64,000 nt of DNA, from NCBI RefSeq assembly GCF_026239735.1, contig NZ_JAPIVT010000011.1:1-64000 (forward strand). The letters run 5' to 3'. Positions 51,848 to 60,683 of this stretch are shown here, piece after piece. Each line of letters opens with the position of its first letter. Positions within the stretch are counted from its first letter, which is position 1. A program made the position numbers and the translations under genes. Below the pieces are notes generated by a model. The model was not told the DNA's origin and searched no databases. It worked only from the letters and a program-made list of their open reading frames with translations. Origin of the DNA: Pedobacter sp. MC2016-05 (GTDB taxonomy: Bacteria > Bacteroidota > Bacteroidia > Sphingobacteriales > Sphingobacteriaceae).

Positions 51848-52798
51848 TTAATCTTCAATTAATCCGCGACCGATTTTTTTAATCGTATTTGTCTTCTTAA
51901 GGTCGCCTAAAATTTTGTCTAAAATACCGTTAATAAACGAATTACTTTTCGGCGTACTGTAATCTTTTGATAGCTCCAAATATTCGTTAATGGTTACTTT
52001 AACAGGAATAGATGGAAAGTTTAAAAGCTCACATATAGCCATCTTCATCAAAATGGTATCCATTAAAGCAATCCGTTCTGACTCCCAATTTTTTGTACGC
52101 TCCGCAATCAATTCCTGGTATTTAGCGTCATTCTGCAAGGTGTGTACAAATAAATCTTGCACAAATTTGCTGTCTTCCACCCAATCAGCGCTTATTTCGG
52201 TAAGTTTATTTTTGAAAGGATCGTCAGACGTAAAGTTCTTCAACGTTTTTGCAACCATTCCTTTCATCACCTCGTGATCTACCTGCCAATTGATAAATTT
52301 CTCTTCGAAAACCTGGATAATACCCTGGTTTTTTAAAATAATTTTTCTGAAAATATATTTGATAATATCTTTTGACGACTCTAAGCTTTCGTTCGGATCT
52401 GCAAGATAATCGGCATACTCCTGAGATGCTTTTAAAGAATTATAAACTGTTTTACGAATTTCTGGATCGAAGCCCCAGTCTACTTTGTATTTTTTTACCG
52501 CAGAAACATATTCTGGGTTTTGCTGCATTAAAACGCTAAACTTATTGTGTAGCAGTTTCATATTTGGATTTAAGTCCTCAGCGGTTTTAAGGTATTTGTT
52601 AGCACGTTCTGCAGCATCGTTTGCTGTAAACTCTGTAACTTCAACCATCAATGATAACATCCAGATGTACATTTCGTACACGCTATCAATACTTTGCATT
52701 AAAGTTTTCAAATCTCCTTTAATGTCTTTTTTGTCTGCCATGTGCCAAGCAAAAATATTTTGCAAAGCTTTGATTCTTAAGTGCCTTCTATTTAACAT
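51848..52798 (-). CDS. nusB: Transcription antitermination factor NusB, long form
   Basis: NusB binds boxA RNA with NusE and supports rRNA transcription antitermination. The protein has 316 residues, about twice the E. coli length, as is common in Bacteroidota. The start MLNRRHLRIKALQNIFAWHM is the RNA-binding helix of the family. The conserved C-terminal core is near residues 200-300: AILMDTILMKMAICELLNFP, then VTINEYLELSKDYSTPKS, then FINGILDKI. The middle section is a lineage-specific helical insertion. It heads the nusB-DUF1573-yajC group and lies 46 bp downstream of the leucine dehydrogenase gene. Confidence 0.92.
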   Translation of the reverse strand: MLNRRHLRIKALQNIFAWHMADKKDIKGDLKTLMQSIDSVYEMYIWMLSLMVEVTEFTANDAAERANKYLKTAEDLNPNMKLLHNKFSVLMQQNPEYVSAVKKYKVDWGFDPEIRKTVYNSLKASQEYADYLADPNESLESSKDIIKYIFRKIILKNQGIIQVFEEKFINWQVDHEVMKGMVAKTLKNFTSDDPFKNKLTEISADWVEDSKFVQDLFVHTLQNDAKYQELIAERTKNWESERIALMDTILMKMAICELLNFPSIPVKVTINEYLELSKDYSTPKSNSFINGILDKILGDLKKTNTIKKIGRGLIED

Positions 52799-52844
52799 GA
52801 ATGTAAGAACGAGTGAGGTTTATAAAACCTATTTTAATAATTAT

Positions 52845-53933
52845 TTAATATGATGATTTAATTTTTTTAACATCTGCAATACGCTTTTCAGCAATTCTGT
52901 TTGCAGCAATATTTGTTGATATTTTCTCGGCTTTACTCAACTTGATTACGTTACGTGTAGCCTCGTAAATATTTTCGGTAAGTTGCACTGTACGTTTTTT
53001 TCCAAAGCCAGTCCATTCAGAGTAACAAGCAATTAAGCCACCAGCATTAATTAAATAATCAGGCGCAAATAAAATGCCTTTTTTCAAAAGCAGTTCGCTG
53101 TCTAAAACCTCATCTTTTAACTGATTATTGGCCGAACCTGCAATAATTGCAAACTTCATTTTTTCAATGGTTTTATTATTAACCGTTGCTCCCATCGCAC
53201 ATGGCGCATAAACATCGGCATCACAACCAAAAATTTTATCAGCTTCAATGGGTTTTGCTTTATATTTTCGGGCAACATAAGTCAATTGCTCCTGGTTAAT
53301 ATCACTAATTAAAACCTCCGCATTTTCCTTTCTAAGCAAAGCTACTAAATGTTCGCCCACGTTGCCAATTCCTTGTACTACAATTGTCCTACCCGCGAGC
53401 ATGTCGGTTCCAAAAACCTCTTTCACACTAGCTTTAATACCTAAATAAACCCCCTGTGCCGTAAACGGAGCTGGATTTCCTGCACCTCCAATTGATTCAG
53501 GAACACCTGTTACATAATTGGTTTCCATGCGGATATACTCCATGTCCCGAGTATTGGTCCCCATTTCTTCAGCTGTAATAAACTCGCCATTAAGGTTTTT
53601 AATAAACCTACCATAGCTACGCATTAAAGTTTCGGTTTTATCTTTACGAGAATCGCCAATGATGACGCCTTTTCCGCCACCTAAATTTAATCCGGTAATT
53701 GCCGATTTATAGGTCATCCCACGCGATAAACGCAAGGCATCTTCCAAAGCTTCGCCCTCAGTCGCATAGCTCCACATCCTCGTTCCGCCTAAAGCCGGAC
53801 CTAAGGTAGTATCATGTATCGCGATAATTGCCTTTAAGCCCGTATCAGGATCATTACAAAAAACCAATTTTTTATGCCCGTAAGCACTCAATTGCTCTAA
53901 AATGGAAAAATCTGACGAAGAATTTGCTGGCAT
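52845..53933 (-). CDS. Leucine (branched-chain/Glu-type) dehydrogenase
   Basis: The enzyme deaminates branched-chain amino acids to 2-oxo acids with NAD. The protein has 362 residues from the ATG at 53931-53933 (MPANSSSDF); a TTG nine codons earlier is less likely because it falls within the promoter. The catalytic lysine loop is NLGGGKGVIIGD and the substrate region is GTRMWSY. The Rossmann motif is VVQGIGNVGEHL. APDYLINAGGLI is the usual C-terminal segment. Specificity between Leu, Val and Phe cannot be set from sequence. The nusB cluster is downstream on the same strand. Confidence 0.9.
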   Translation of the reverse strand: MPANSSSDFSILEQLSAYGHKKLVFCNDPDTGLKAIIAIHDTTLGPALGGTRMWSYATEGEALEDALRLSRGMTYKSAITGLNLGGGKGVIIGDSRKDKTETLMRSYGRFIKNLNGEFITAEEMGTNTRDMEYIRMETNYVTGVPESIGGAGNPAPFTAQGVYLGIKASVKEVFGTDMLAGRTIVVQGIGNVGEHLVALLRKENAEVLISDINQEQLTYVARKYKAKPIEADKIFGCDADVYAPCAMGATVNNKTIEKMKFAIIAGSANNQLKDEVLDSELLLKKGILFAPDYLINAGGLIACYSEWTGFGKKRTVQLTENIYEATRNVIKLSKAEKISTNIAANRIAEKRIADVKKIKSSY

Positions 53934-53957
53934 ATTGAACGTTCGGCTAATCTGCTG

Positions 53958-53965
53958 CAAAATTA
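53958..53965 (-). promoter_or_regulatory. Candidate -7 box for leucine dehydrogenase
   Basis: On the - strand TAATTTTG matches TAnnTTTG, 24 bases upstream of the chosen start. Confidence 0.5.
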
Positions 53966-54326
53966 AAATAAAAAACGATTAATACACTTATATAAATAAA
54001 CTATTTGCGCTGCTACTAGAAACAAATATTTAGATGGTTTTCTCAAAAGCAATTTCTGCTGTATTTCTGCAAATACAATCTCTCGATTGCTAAAATCTTG
54101 ACGGGTTTGCGCTATAACATTTGTTGGTGTTAGCTAGGGTGTTTCTTAACAAAAGGTATCGTTTAGCCGCAATGTTATTTAATTAGCCCGCAATTGATAA
54201 TTTGTTAGCTCAAACAACCTTCTCAATCTCATTAAGCTTAACCCTTCAAAACCTCAGTAATGTCATTATTTTTTTAAAGCTAAGCTATCGAAACATAAAT
54301 ATGCAGCACGAAATAACAAATTTATC

Positions 54327-54334
54327 TAAGTTTG
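54327..54334 (+). promoter_or_regulatory. Candidate -7 box for the ABC exporter, giving a near-leaderless mRNA
   Basis: TAAGTTTG matches TAnnTTTG exactly and ends six bases before the ATG at 54341, so transcription may begin at or next to the start codon. Confidence 0.55.
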
Positions 54335-54340
54335 TATTGC

Positions 54341-56131
54341 ATGAAACATCTAAGCAGATTAAACAAATACTTTTTAAAATATAAGTGGTGGATTATTCCG
54401 GGCAGTATTTTCGTGGTCATCTCCAATATTTTTGGCGTGGTGCCAGCTCAGGTAATCGGCTATGCGGTAGATTTAATTACTGAAAATGTTCAGGTTTATA
54501 ATCTTTTTGGAGGTTTTAATCGTCAGGAAATCATTTACGATATTTTTAGCAGCAACCTATTATTTTTTGGATTGCTGGTGGTGGCATTGTACGTATTAAG
54601 GGGTTTGTTCCTGTTTTTTATGAGGCAAACCATCATTCTCATGTCTAGGCACATTGAGTTTGATATGAAAAACGATATCTATCAGCATTATCAGAAATTA
54701 AGTCTGGGTTTTTACCGCCGCAACAATACCGGCGATTTGATGAACCGGGCAACTGAAGATGTGAATCGCGTGAGGATGTATGTTGGACCAGCCATTATGT
54801 ATACCATTAACACATTTGTTTTATCTGTGCTCATCATCTGGTCTATGTTTGATGTAAACTCGAAATTGGCCATATATTGCTTGTTGCCCCTTCCCTTTTT
54901 AGTCATCATTATCTATTATGTAAACACTTTGATTTTCAAAAAAAGCGGAAAAATCCAGGAACGTTTATCAGATCTATCAAGCTTCGTGCAAGAACGTTTT
55001 TCAGGTATCAGAATTATTAAATCTTATGTACGCGAAGATTATACCCGCAACATGTTTGAGATTCAAAGCAATGAGTATAAAAAAGATTCGATGAGTTTGG
55101 TAAAGGTTTCTGCCCTTTTTTACCCTACAATGCTTTTATTAATTGGCTTGAGTACCATTTTAACTATTTATGTTGGTGGCAACCAGGTAATGAATGGCAG
55201 TATTACAGCAGGAAACATTGCTGAGTTCATCATCTATATCAATCAGTTAACTTTCCCTGTAACCATGCTGGGTTGGGTAACCTCTTTAATACAGCGGGCG
55301 GCGGCTTCTCAAAAGAGAATTAACGAATTTTTAGACATTCCTTCGGATATTCAATCAACAAACAATGAAGAGAAAGAAATTCAAGGCAACATCAAGTTTG
55401 AAAATGTTAGCTTCGTTTATCCTGATACCGGAATACTAGCGCTTCAAAACTTAAGTTTTGAAATTAAGAGCGGTGAGTTTGTGGCAATTATTGGAAAAAC
55501 AGGTTCTGGAAAATCAACATTGGCAAACTTAATTATGCGGATGTATGATGTGGAGCAAGGAGCTATCAGTGTTGATGGGGAAAATTTAAAATCGTTAAAC
55601 CTTAAATATTACCGCAACCAGATTGGCTTTGTGCCGCAAGAGGTTTTTCTATTCTCTGATACGATCAAAAACAATATTGCTTTTGGTTTAGATAAAGTTA
55701 CGGATGAAGCAGTATATGATGCTGCCAAAAATGCTTCGGTTTATCATAACATCATTGATTTTGATGAAAAGTTTGAAACCATGTTGGGCGAAAGAGGAAT
55801 CACACTTTCCGGGGGACAAAAACAACGTGTATCCATTGCAAGGGCATTAATTAAATCTCCAAAAATTTTGATATTCGACGACTGTTTATCCGCTGTTGAC
55901 ACTAAAACAGAAGAGGAAATTCTCCAGAATTTGGGCAAAATTATGAAAGATAAAACCAGTATCTTAATTGCGCACCGGATTTCAACCATAAAAAATGCAG
56001 ATAAGATTTTGGTATTGGACGATGGTAAAATAATAGAACAAGGTACACATGATGAATTGCTTAACCTAAACGGAAGTTATACTGAGCTTTATCATAACCA
56101 ATTATTGGAGGAGGAAACAAGAACAATTTAA
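54341..56131 (+). CDS. ABC exporter, fused permease and ATPase
   Basis: The protein has 596 residues from the ATG at 54341. Six membrane helices fill the first 320 residues; the intracellular loop includes SLGFYRRNNTGDLMNRATED. The ATPase has Walker A GKTGSGKST, Q-loop VPQEVFLF, signature LSGGQKQR and H-loop IAHRIS. After Walker B (ILIFDD) the usual catalytic Glu is Asp, reading DDCLSAVD. This variant occurs in MdlA-type heterodimer halves, so the protein may need a partner, though no second exporter gene is near. Substrate unknown; lipid or drug export is likely. It is followed by the PUR gene on the same strand. Confidence 0.93.
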   Translation: MKHLSRLNKYFLKYKWWIIPGSIFVVISNIFGVVPAQVIGYAVDLITENVQVYNLFGGFNRQEIIYDIFSSNLLFFGLLVVALYVLRGLFLFFMRQTIILMSRHIEFDMKNDIYQHYQKLSLGFYRRNNTGDLMNRATEDVNRVRMYVGPAIMYTINTFVLSVLIIWSMFDVNSKLAIYCLLPLPFLVIIIYYVNTLIFKKSGKIQERLSDLSSFVQERFSGIRIIKSYVREDYTRNMFEIQSNEYKKDSMSLVKVSALFYPTMLLLIGLSTILTIYVGGNQVMNGSITAGNIAEFIIYINQLTFPVTMLGWVTSLIQRAAASQKRINEFLDIPSDIQSTNNEEKEIQGNIKFENVSFVYPDTGILALQNLSFEIKSGEFVAIIGKTGSGKSTLANLIMRMYDVEQGAISVDGENLKSLNLKYYRNQIGFVPQEVFLFSDTIKNNIAFGLDKVTDEAVYDAAKNASVYHNIIDFDEKFETMLGERGITLSGGQKQRVSIARALIKSPKILIFDDCLSAVDTKTEEEILQNLGKIMKDKTSILIAHRISTIKNADKILVLDDGKIIEQGTHDELLNLNGSYTELYHNQLLEEETRTI

Positions 56132-56210
56132 ATTGTATCAAAATTGTATTTTGTACTTTAAATATTTGCTTTATATTTACCGAAACCAAAAACCAACATC
56201 AATACCAACC

Positions 56211-56534
56211 ATGGGAGAATTCGACAACAAGGAAAGAGAAGAAGTTTTTTCAAAGAAAGTAAGAGCAGGTAAGAGAACTTATTTCTTCGACGTGAAGGCT
56301 ACTCGCTCAGGTGATTATTATTTGACCGTTACCGAGAGCAAGAAAAGATTAGAAGACGGTGTATTCGTAAAGCATAAAATCTTTTTATATAAAGAAGATT
56401 TCGAAAAATTTGCTGAAGGATTAAACGAAACTGTTGATTATATTAAAACTCACCAGGATGTTGTGGAAAAACGTTATGAATATTCTGAAAACGGAGAACA
56501 TAGCACAAAAACAAATGATGATTTTTCTTTTTAA
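56211..56534 (+). CDS. PUR-family DNA/RNA-binding protein (DUF3276)
   Basis: The protein has 107 residues from the ATG at 56211 (MGEFDNKEREEVFSKKVRAG). Upstream in-frame codons lie in promoter DNA and are rejected. A single PUR repeat is visible: KRTYFFDVKATRSGDYYLTV then ESKKRLEDG and the amphipathic helix KEDFEKFAEGLNETVDYI. Bacterial PUR-alpha homologues bind single-stranded purine-rich nucleic acid; the family is typical of Bacteroidota and Spirochaetes. The acidic, Ser-rich tail is normal. A strong bidirectional terminator follows, shared with the convergent DUF5362 gene. Confidence 0.9.
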   Translation: MGEFDNKEREEVFSKKVRAGKRTYFFDVKATRSGDYYLTVTESKKRLEDGVFVKHKIFLYKEDFEKFAEGLNETVDYIKTHQDVVEKRYEYSENGEHSTKTNDDFSF

Positions 56535-56553
56535 TAAATTATAATTTCAAAAT

Positions 56554-56587
56554 AAAAAGCCCTTGTTTCATCAACAAGGGCTTTTTT
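56554..56587. terminator. Bidirectional terminator between the PUR and DUF5362 genes
   Basis: AAAAAGCCCTTGTT and AACAAGGGCTTTTT pair perfectly around a five-base loop. Confidence 0.93.
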
Positions 56588-56610
56588 ATGTACTTGAGTT
56601 TTCTACGGCA

Positions 56611-57075
56611 TTATGCAACGGCCAAGCCAGCACCAACCATAAATATTAGCAAAAAGTAAAACGCTATTATGGCAATGGTAATCGATCCCCAAAATTTAAA
56701 TAAGGATTTTAAGCTCGCCATTGCTGAATTTAAACTTTCCTGATCACCGAATAAGACGCCTTGTTTACCTTTATTGGCTATTTTATTAAGTAAAATGCTT
56801 GGATAAAAAAGCAGCAAACCCAGTACGAAATAAATCACCGTTATTATGGTTGTTCCACTTGAGCCCAATTGCCCCATTTGAGTGGCCACAGCAGGGTTAC
56901 TATTGATTAACGCAGGTATGCTAAAGGCCGCAATAATTACAAAAATTGAAACAACAAAACCAACTATGGAAAGAAATTTTGCCCATTTAGTGATATCATA
57001 GAGATAACTGCGTATATCTTCTGTTACTGCTAGTTTCACTTCAGCCGGTTTCTGCTCTTCAAATTCTTCTATCAT
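56611..57075 (-). CDS. DUF5362-family membrane protein
   Basis: The protein has 154 residues. A short hydrophilic N-terminus is followed by three or four membrane helices (about 32-56, 76-98 and 128-152). LFGDQESLNSAMASLKSLFK between helices two and three is the conserved stretch of this Bacteroidota family, together with the EDIRSYLYDITKWAKFLSIV start. Function is unknown. It is convergent with the PUR gene and divergent from ychF, whose leader carries the heptamer array. Confidence 0.8.
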   Translation of the reverse strand: MIEEFEEQKPAEVKLAVTEDIRSYLYDITKWAKFLSIVGFVVSIFVIIAAFSIPALINSNPAVATQMGQLGSSGTTIITVIYFVLGLLLFYPSILLNKIANKGKQGVLFGDQESLNSAMASLKSLFKFWGSITIAIIAFYFLLIFMVGAGLAVA

Positions 57076-57154
57076 CTTGTTTTAATTTTCGATAAACTTA
57101 GATAAAATATACTGGCGCTACAAATTCGAATCTCTAAATAAAGGTTTAAAAGCT

Positions 57155-57162
57155 TATCTTTG
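57155..57162 (+). promoter_or_regulatory. Candidate -7 box for ychF
   Basis: TATCTTTG matches TAnnTTTG. It lies just upstream of the GTGAGAA array, so the array would be transcribed as part of a leader of about 100 bases. Confidence 0.5.
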
Positions 57163-57175
57163 CCGCCTGAAAAAG

Positions 57176-57242
57176 GTGAGAAGTGAGAAGTGAGAAGTGA
57201 GAAGTGAGAAGTGAGAAGTGAGAAGTGAGAAGTGAGAAGTGA
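57176..57242. repeat. Heptanucleotide tandem array (GTGAGAA), nine copies
   Basis: Nine perfect GTGAGAA units (57176-57238) plus a partial GTGA lie 30 bases before the ychF start codon. The sequence differs from the other two arrays in this window, but the unit length is the same. Confidence 0.97.
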
Positions 57243-57271
57243 AATCGTAAATCGTAAATTAAAAAATATAA

Positions 57272-58372
57272 ATGGCATTACAATGTGGTATTGTAGGTTT
57301 ACCAAATGTTGGAAAATCGACTCTTTTTAACTGTTTATCAAATGCAAAGGCACAAGCTGCTAACTTTCCGTTTTGTACAATTGAGCCAAACGTTGGCGTA
57401 ATTACTGTGCCTGATGATAGATTGACCAAACTGGCTGAACTGGTTAAACCAAACAAGGTACAACCCAATACGATTGAAATTGTTGATATTGCGGGTTTGG
57501 TAAAGGGCGCTTCGAAGGGTGAAGGTTTAGGCAACCAGTTTTTAGGAAACATCCGTGCTACGAATGCAATTATCCATGTTTTACGTTGCTTCGATGATGG
57601 CAATGTGATCCATGTTGATGGTTCTGTTGATCCCATTCGCGATAGAGAAATAATCGATACAGAGTTGCAATTAAAGGATTTGGATACTGTTGACAAACGT
57701 ATTCAAAAGGTGGAAAAGATGGCAAAAACGGGTGGCGATAAAGATGCTAAACGTACTTATGAAATTTTAACTATTGTTAAATCTCATTTAGAAAACGGAA
57801 AATCTATCCGCACCGCAGCAATGCCTCAGGAAGACTTCGATTTTATCGAAGATTTAGGCTTACTTACTCAAAAACCAGTAATGTATGTTTGTAACGTTGA
57901 TGAAGCATCGGTAGTAACCGGAAATAAATATGTTGATTTAGTCAAAGCAAATGTAGCAGATGAAAAAGCTGAAGTTTTGGTTATTTCAGCAAAAATCGAA
58001 TCGGAGATTGCCGAATTGGAAAGCTATGAGGAGCGCCAGGAGTTTTTGGCAGATTTAGGCTTAGATGAGTCTGGTGTAAACAAACTAATTCGTGCAGCTT
58101 ATAAATTATTAAATTTGTATACCTATTTCACTGCAGGAGTACAGGAAGTAAGAGCTTGGACCATAACAAAAGGCTTTACGGCACCACAAGCAGCCGGTGT
58201 AATCCATACAGATTTTGAAAAAGGATTTATCCGTGCTGAAGTAATTAAATACAATGACTTCGTAACACTGGGTTCGGAAAATGCTTGTAAAGATGCAGGC
58301 AAATTAGGCGTAGAAGGAAAAACCTATGTAGTAGAAGATGGCGACATTATGCACTTTAGGTTCAATGTATAA
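57272..58372 (+). CDS. ychF: Redox-regulated ATPase YchF
   Basis: YchF (Ola1) is an Obg-related P-loop protein that prefers ATP and binds ribosomes. The protein has 366 residues, the normal length. The P-loop is GLPNVGKSTLFN at about 8-19, and FPFCTIEPN is the switch I region. DIAGLVKGASKGEGLGNQFL is the G3 and following loop. The C-terminal TGS-like domain includes GFTAPQAAGVIHTDFEKGFI and VVEDGDIMHFRFNV, a standard ending. It is transcribed alone from the leader with the GTGAGAA array and ends at a hairpin terminator. Confidence 0.97.
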   Translation: MALQCGIVGLPNVGKSTLFNCLSNAKAQAANFPFCTIEPNVGVITVPDDRLTKLAELVKPNKVQPNTIEIVDIAGLVKGASKGEGLGNQFLGNIRATNAIIHVLRCFDDGNVIHVDGSVDPIRDREIIDTELQLKDLDTVDKRIQKVEKMAKTGGDKDAKRTYEILTIVKSHLENGKSIRTAAMPQEDFDFIEDLGLLTQKPVMYVCNVDEASVVTGNKYVDLVKANVADEKAEVLVISAKIESEIAELESYEERQEFLADLGLDESGVNKLIRAAYKLLNLYTYFTAGVQEVRAWTITKGFTAPQAAGVIHTDFEKGFIRAEVIKYNDFVTLGSENACKDAGKLGVEGKTYVVEDGDIMHFRFNV

Positions 58373-58407
58373 CCCATAAATTCTCTAAATGAAATTTAAA
58401 GGTATAG

Positions 58408-58433
58408 AGCCACTCGAGAGAGTGGCTTTTTTT
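58408..58433 (+). terminator. Terminator after ychF
   Basis: AGCCACTC and GAGTGGCT pair around a GAGA tetraloop and are followed by six T residues. Confidence 0.92.
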
Positions 58434-58530
58434 GGATTTATTTTGCCAGAAAACATTGAATTAGGCTTGAATAGCAATATTGAAAGGCCAACTCTGCAAA
58501 ACTTAAATAGTTGCTCGATCTTAATTTCTT

Positions 58531-58630
58531 AAACCCGGTTGAAATGACATCCCCTGATTTTTCATCAGGGATATAATGGAAAGCGGGAACAGACAATAAA
58601 AGGAGATGCTGTCTTTGCTTTTCAAACAAA
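58531..58630 (+). repeat. Dispersed hairpin repeat, copy 8
   Basis: A perfect CCCTGAT...ATCAGGG hairpin (58552-58570) is followed by ATATAATGGAAAGCGGGAAC and then TTTGCTTTTCAAA. It fills most of the gene-free stretch 58434-58685; a short frame on the - strand over it is not believed. Confidence 0.7.
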
Positions 58631-58685
58631 CGAAACAAACTAAAAATCGACCTTACGATCTCTTTTCAAACCGGCACAAGCGAAA

Positions 58686-59300
58686 CTAAATTTCTAAACC
58701 ATAAGCTGCCAGTTGCGCTTTTGTATCCTCATAACTGGTATGATGAATGCCTTTCAGCCCTAAACCTTCGGCAACCTGAACAAAAAGCATTCTATCGTCT
58801 ATATATAAACTGGTTTCTACATCGCTCTGCGAAATATCTATCGCCACTTTGAATATATCGGCATCGGGTTTACGGAAATGAACGAAACTCGATGACACGA
58901 AAAAATCAACAAATTCATTCAATTTAAAAGTGCTGATTCGATATTGATTTAACTCTCTCCCTTCGTTACTGATTACTGCAACTTTTAAATGATACTTTTT
59001 CTTTAAATCGCAAACCAATGCAACCATTTCAGGATAATCTAGGGATTTACTAAACATGAATTCTTTGAAGTCATCATAACTAAACGACCGTTCTTGAAAG
59101 AAAACAATGCGTTCTAAATATGCATCCAAGGTAAGTTTTCCCACCTCATAAGTATCAAATGTAAGGTGATGGCGTTCCTCCAGATCAACAGAATCCAGAT
59201 TAAATAATACCGCAGCTTCGCCCCTTGCTTGCCTATCCCATCCGTTTGTTAACAATACCCCACCAATATCGGTGAAAAGCGTAGTAATTTTCGTTTGCAT
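58686..59300 (-). CDS. HAD-family hydrolase
   Basis: The protein has 204 residues, a haloacid dehalogenase-like phosphatase of the IA subgroup. Motif I is LFTDIGGVLL near residue 10 with the nucleophile Asp11 (here DIG instead of DxD). The cap helices follow, then motif II in VAVISNEG, the motif III Lys in HFRKPDADIF and motif IV LYIDDRMLFV with the DD pair. The usual second Asp of motif I is Gly, as in YihX-type or related proteins of this group. Substrate is unknown. The mgtE gene ends nine bases upstream on the same strand, so the two are probably co-transcribed. Confidence 0.88.
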   Translation of the reverse strand: MQTKITTLFTDIGGVLLTNGWDRQARGEAAVLFNLDSVDLEERHHLTFDTYEVGKLTLDAYLERIVFFQERSFSYDDFKEFMFSKSLDYPEMVALVCDLKKKYHLKVAVISNEGRELNQYRISTFKLNEFVDFFVSSSFVHFRKPDADIFKVAIDISQSDVETSLYIDDRMLFVQVAEGLGLKGIHHTSYEDTKAQLAAYGLEI

Positions 59301-59309
59301 TTTTAAAAA

Positions 59310-60683
59310 TTAAAGTAAGATTCCACTTAAAAACAATATGGCAAAAGAGAAGTAAATGATTAAACCGGTAACATCGACCAACGTAGCCACAAAAGGCGTA
59401 GAAGACACTGCCGGATCGGCACCTACCTTTTTAAGAAGCAAGGGCAACATAGACCCCATTAAGGTTCCCCAAAGTACAACCCCTATTAAGGAGCAGCCTA
59501 CCACCAGGCCAATTCTAATATAATGATCGGTAAAGCCAGGCCAAAATAGCTGCCATGAGGCGATAACTGCAAAGCTTAACAAACATAAAGTACAGCCTAA
59601 TAATATGCCAGAGAAGATTTCTCGTCGCATTACATTCCACCAATCTCTAACGGTAACTTCGCCGAGAGCCATAGCTTGAATAATTAAAGTTGCAGCTTGC
59701 GAACCACTATTGCCACCGCTTGAAATGATTAAAGGAATAAATGTTGCCAAAATTACAACCTGAGCAATTTGATTCTCGAAATTCGACATCGCAGCGATAG
59801 TTAGGAGCTCTCCGAAAAATAAAACAATCAACCAAACCACTCGCTTTTTATATAATTCAAAAACAGGGACATCCAAATAAGGTTCATCTAATGCTTGAGA
59901 CCCCCCTATTTTGTGAATATCTTCTGTATATTCTTCGTTTGCGATCCAGAGAATATCATCAACGGTTACAATACCCAAAAGAATATTATTCTCATCAACA
60001 ACAGGCAAAGCCACCCGATTATTCATCCTGAAAATGCTGATAGCGTCTTCCTGCGGATCATTCGCTTTCAACGCGATAAAACGTTTATCGGTTAACTCCC
60101 CTATTATCGCTTCAGGATCGGCCAGTAGAACTTCCCGGATTCGAATATCATCAAGCAAAACCCCATCTTTATCAATTACATACACCACATCAATGGTTTC
60201 CGAATTTTTACCGTACCTCCTGATGTGTGCTAAAACCCGGGTTATGGACCACTCGGGTTTTACAGCGATGTAATCTGGAGTCATTAAACGACCGATACTA
60301 TCCTCTTTGTAACCTAGAAGTGCAAGAGATTCTTTTCTTTCTTCTGGAGGCAAAAGGGTAATCATTTTCTTAACTACATCACCCTTCAGCTCGCTAAAAA
60401 GTGCGGTACGATCATCTGGAGGCAGATCTTTAATGATCTGATTTAGTTTATTTCCAGTAAGTTTCTTGATAATTCTTTCCTGAGTAGGAAAATCCAGAAT
60501 TCGGAAAACGTTAACGGCTCTGTTTGAAGATATCGTTTCGATAAATTTGGCTGCGTGTTGTGGAAGCTCGTCAATTAACTCTTCTACATCCGAGATATTC
60601 AGTTCATCAAGATAACGCTTTAACGCCTTATCATTCTCTTTTTCAAGCAATTGCTGAACCTCTTCTACAACCAATTCTTCCAT
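59310..60683 (-). CDS. mgtE: Magnesium transporter MgtE
   Basis: MgtE is a dimeric magnesium channel gated by intracellular magnesium. The protein has 457 residues. The N-terminal helical domain (about 1-130) has IKDLPPDDRTALFSELKG and LLPPEERKESLALLGY. Two CBS domains follow (about 135-260, with LMTPDYIAV and VVDENNILLGIVTVDD). Five membrane helices fill the last 180 residues. The pore signature is SSGGNSGSQAATLIIQAMALGEV split as SSGGNSGSQAA then ALGEV. The C-terminal DVTGLIIYFSFA segment carries the Asp of the pore. It is probably co-transcribed with the HAD gene downstream. Confidence 0.95.
   Translation of the reverse strand: MEELVVEEVQQLLEKENDKALKRYLDELNISDVEELIDELPQHAAKFIETISSNRAVNVFRILDFPTQERIIKKLTGNKLNQIIKDLPPDDRTALFSELKGDVVKKMITLLPPEERKESLALLGYKEDSIGRLMTPDYIAVKPEWSITRVLAHIRRYGKNSETIDVVYVIDKDGVLLDDIRIREVLLADPEAIIGELTDKRFIALKANDPQEDAISIFRMNNRVALPVVDENNILLGIVTVDDILWIANEEYTEDIHKIGGSQALDEPYLDVPVFELYKKRVVWLIVLFFGELLTIAAMSNFENQIAQVVILATFIPLIISSGGNSGSQAATLIIQAMALGEVTVRDWWNVMRREIFSGILLGCTLCLLSFAVIASWQLFWPGFTDHYIRIGLVVGCSLIGVVLWGTLMGSMLPLLLKKVGADPAVSSTPFVATLVDVTGLIIYFSFAILFLSGILL

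Larger units (their letters stand above)
53934..54340. other. Divergent promoter region between leucine dehydrogenase and the ABC exporter
   Basis: It has -7 boxes for both neighbours (53958-53965 and 54327-54334). No repeat copy or credible gene is seen; a 60-codon frame at 54202-54384 overlaps the ABC gene start and is not believed. Confidence 0.5.

Noticed and set aside
57072-57305. A minus-strand frame encoding a repetitive SLLTSHF-type protein
   Set aside because: It is only the reading of the GTGAGAA heptamer array in the other direction; a seven-base unit always gives a seven-residue protein repeat.
58438-58638. A 66-codon minus-strand frame after ychF
   Set aside because: It runs over the dispersed hairpin repeat copy 8 and shows no protein-like pattern.
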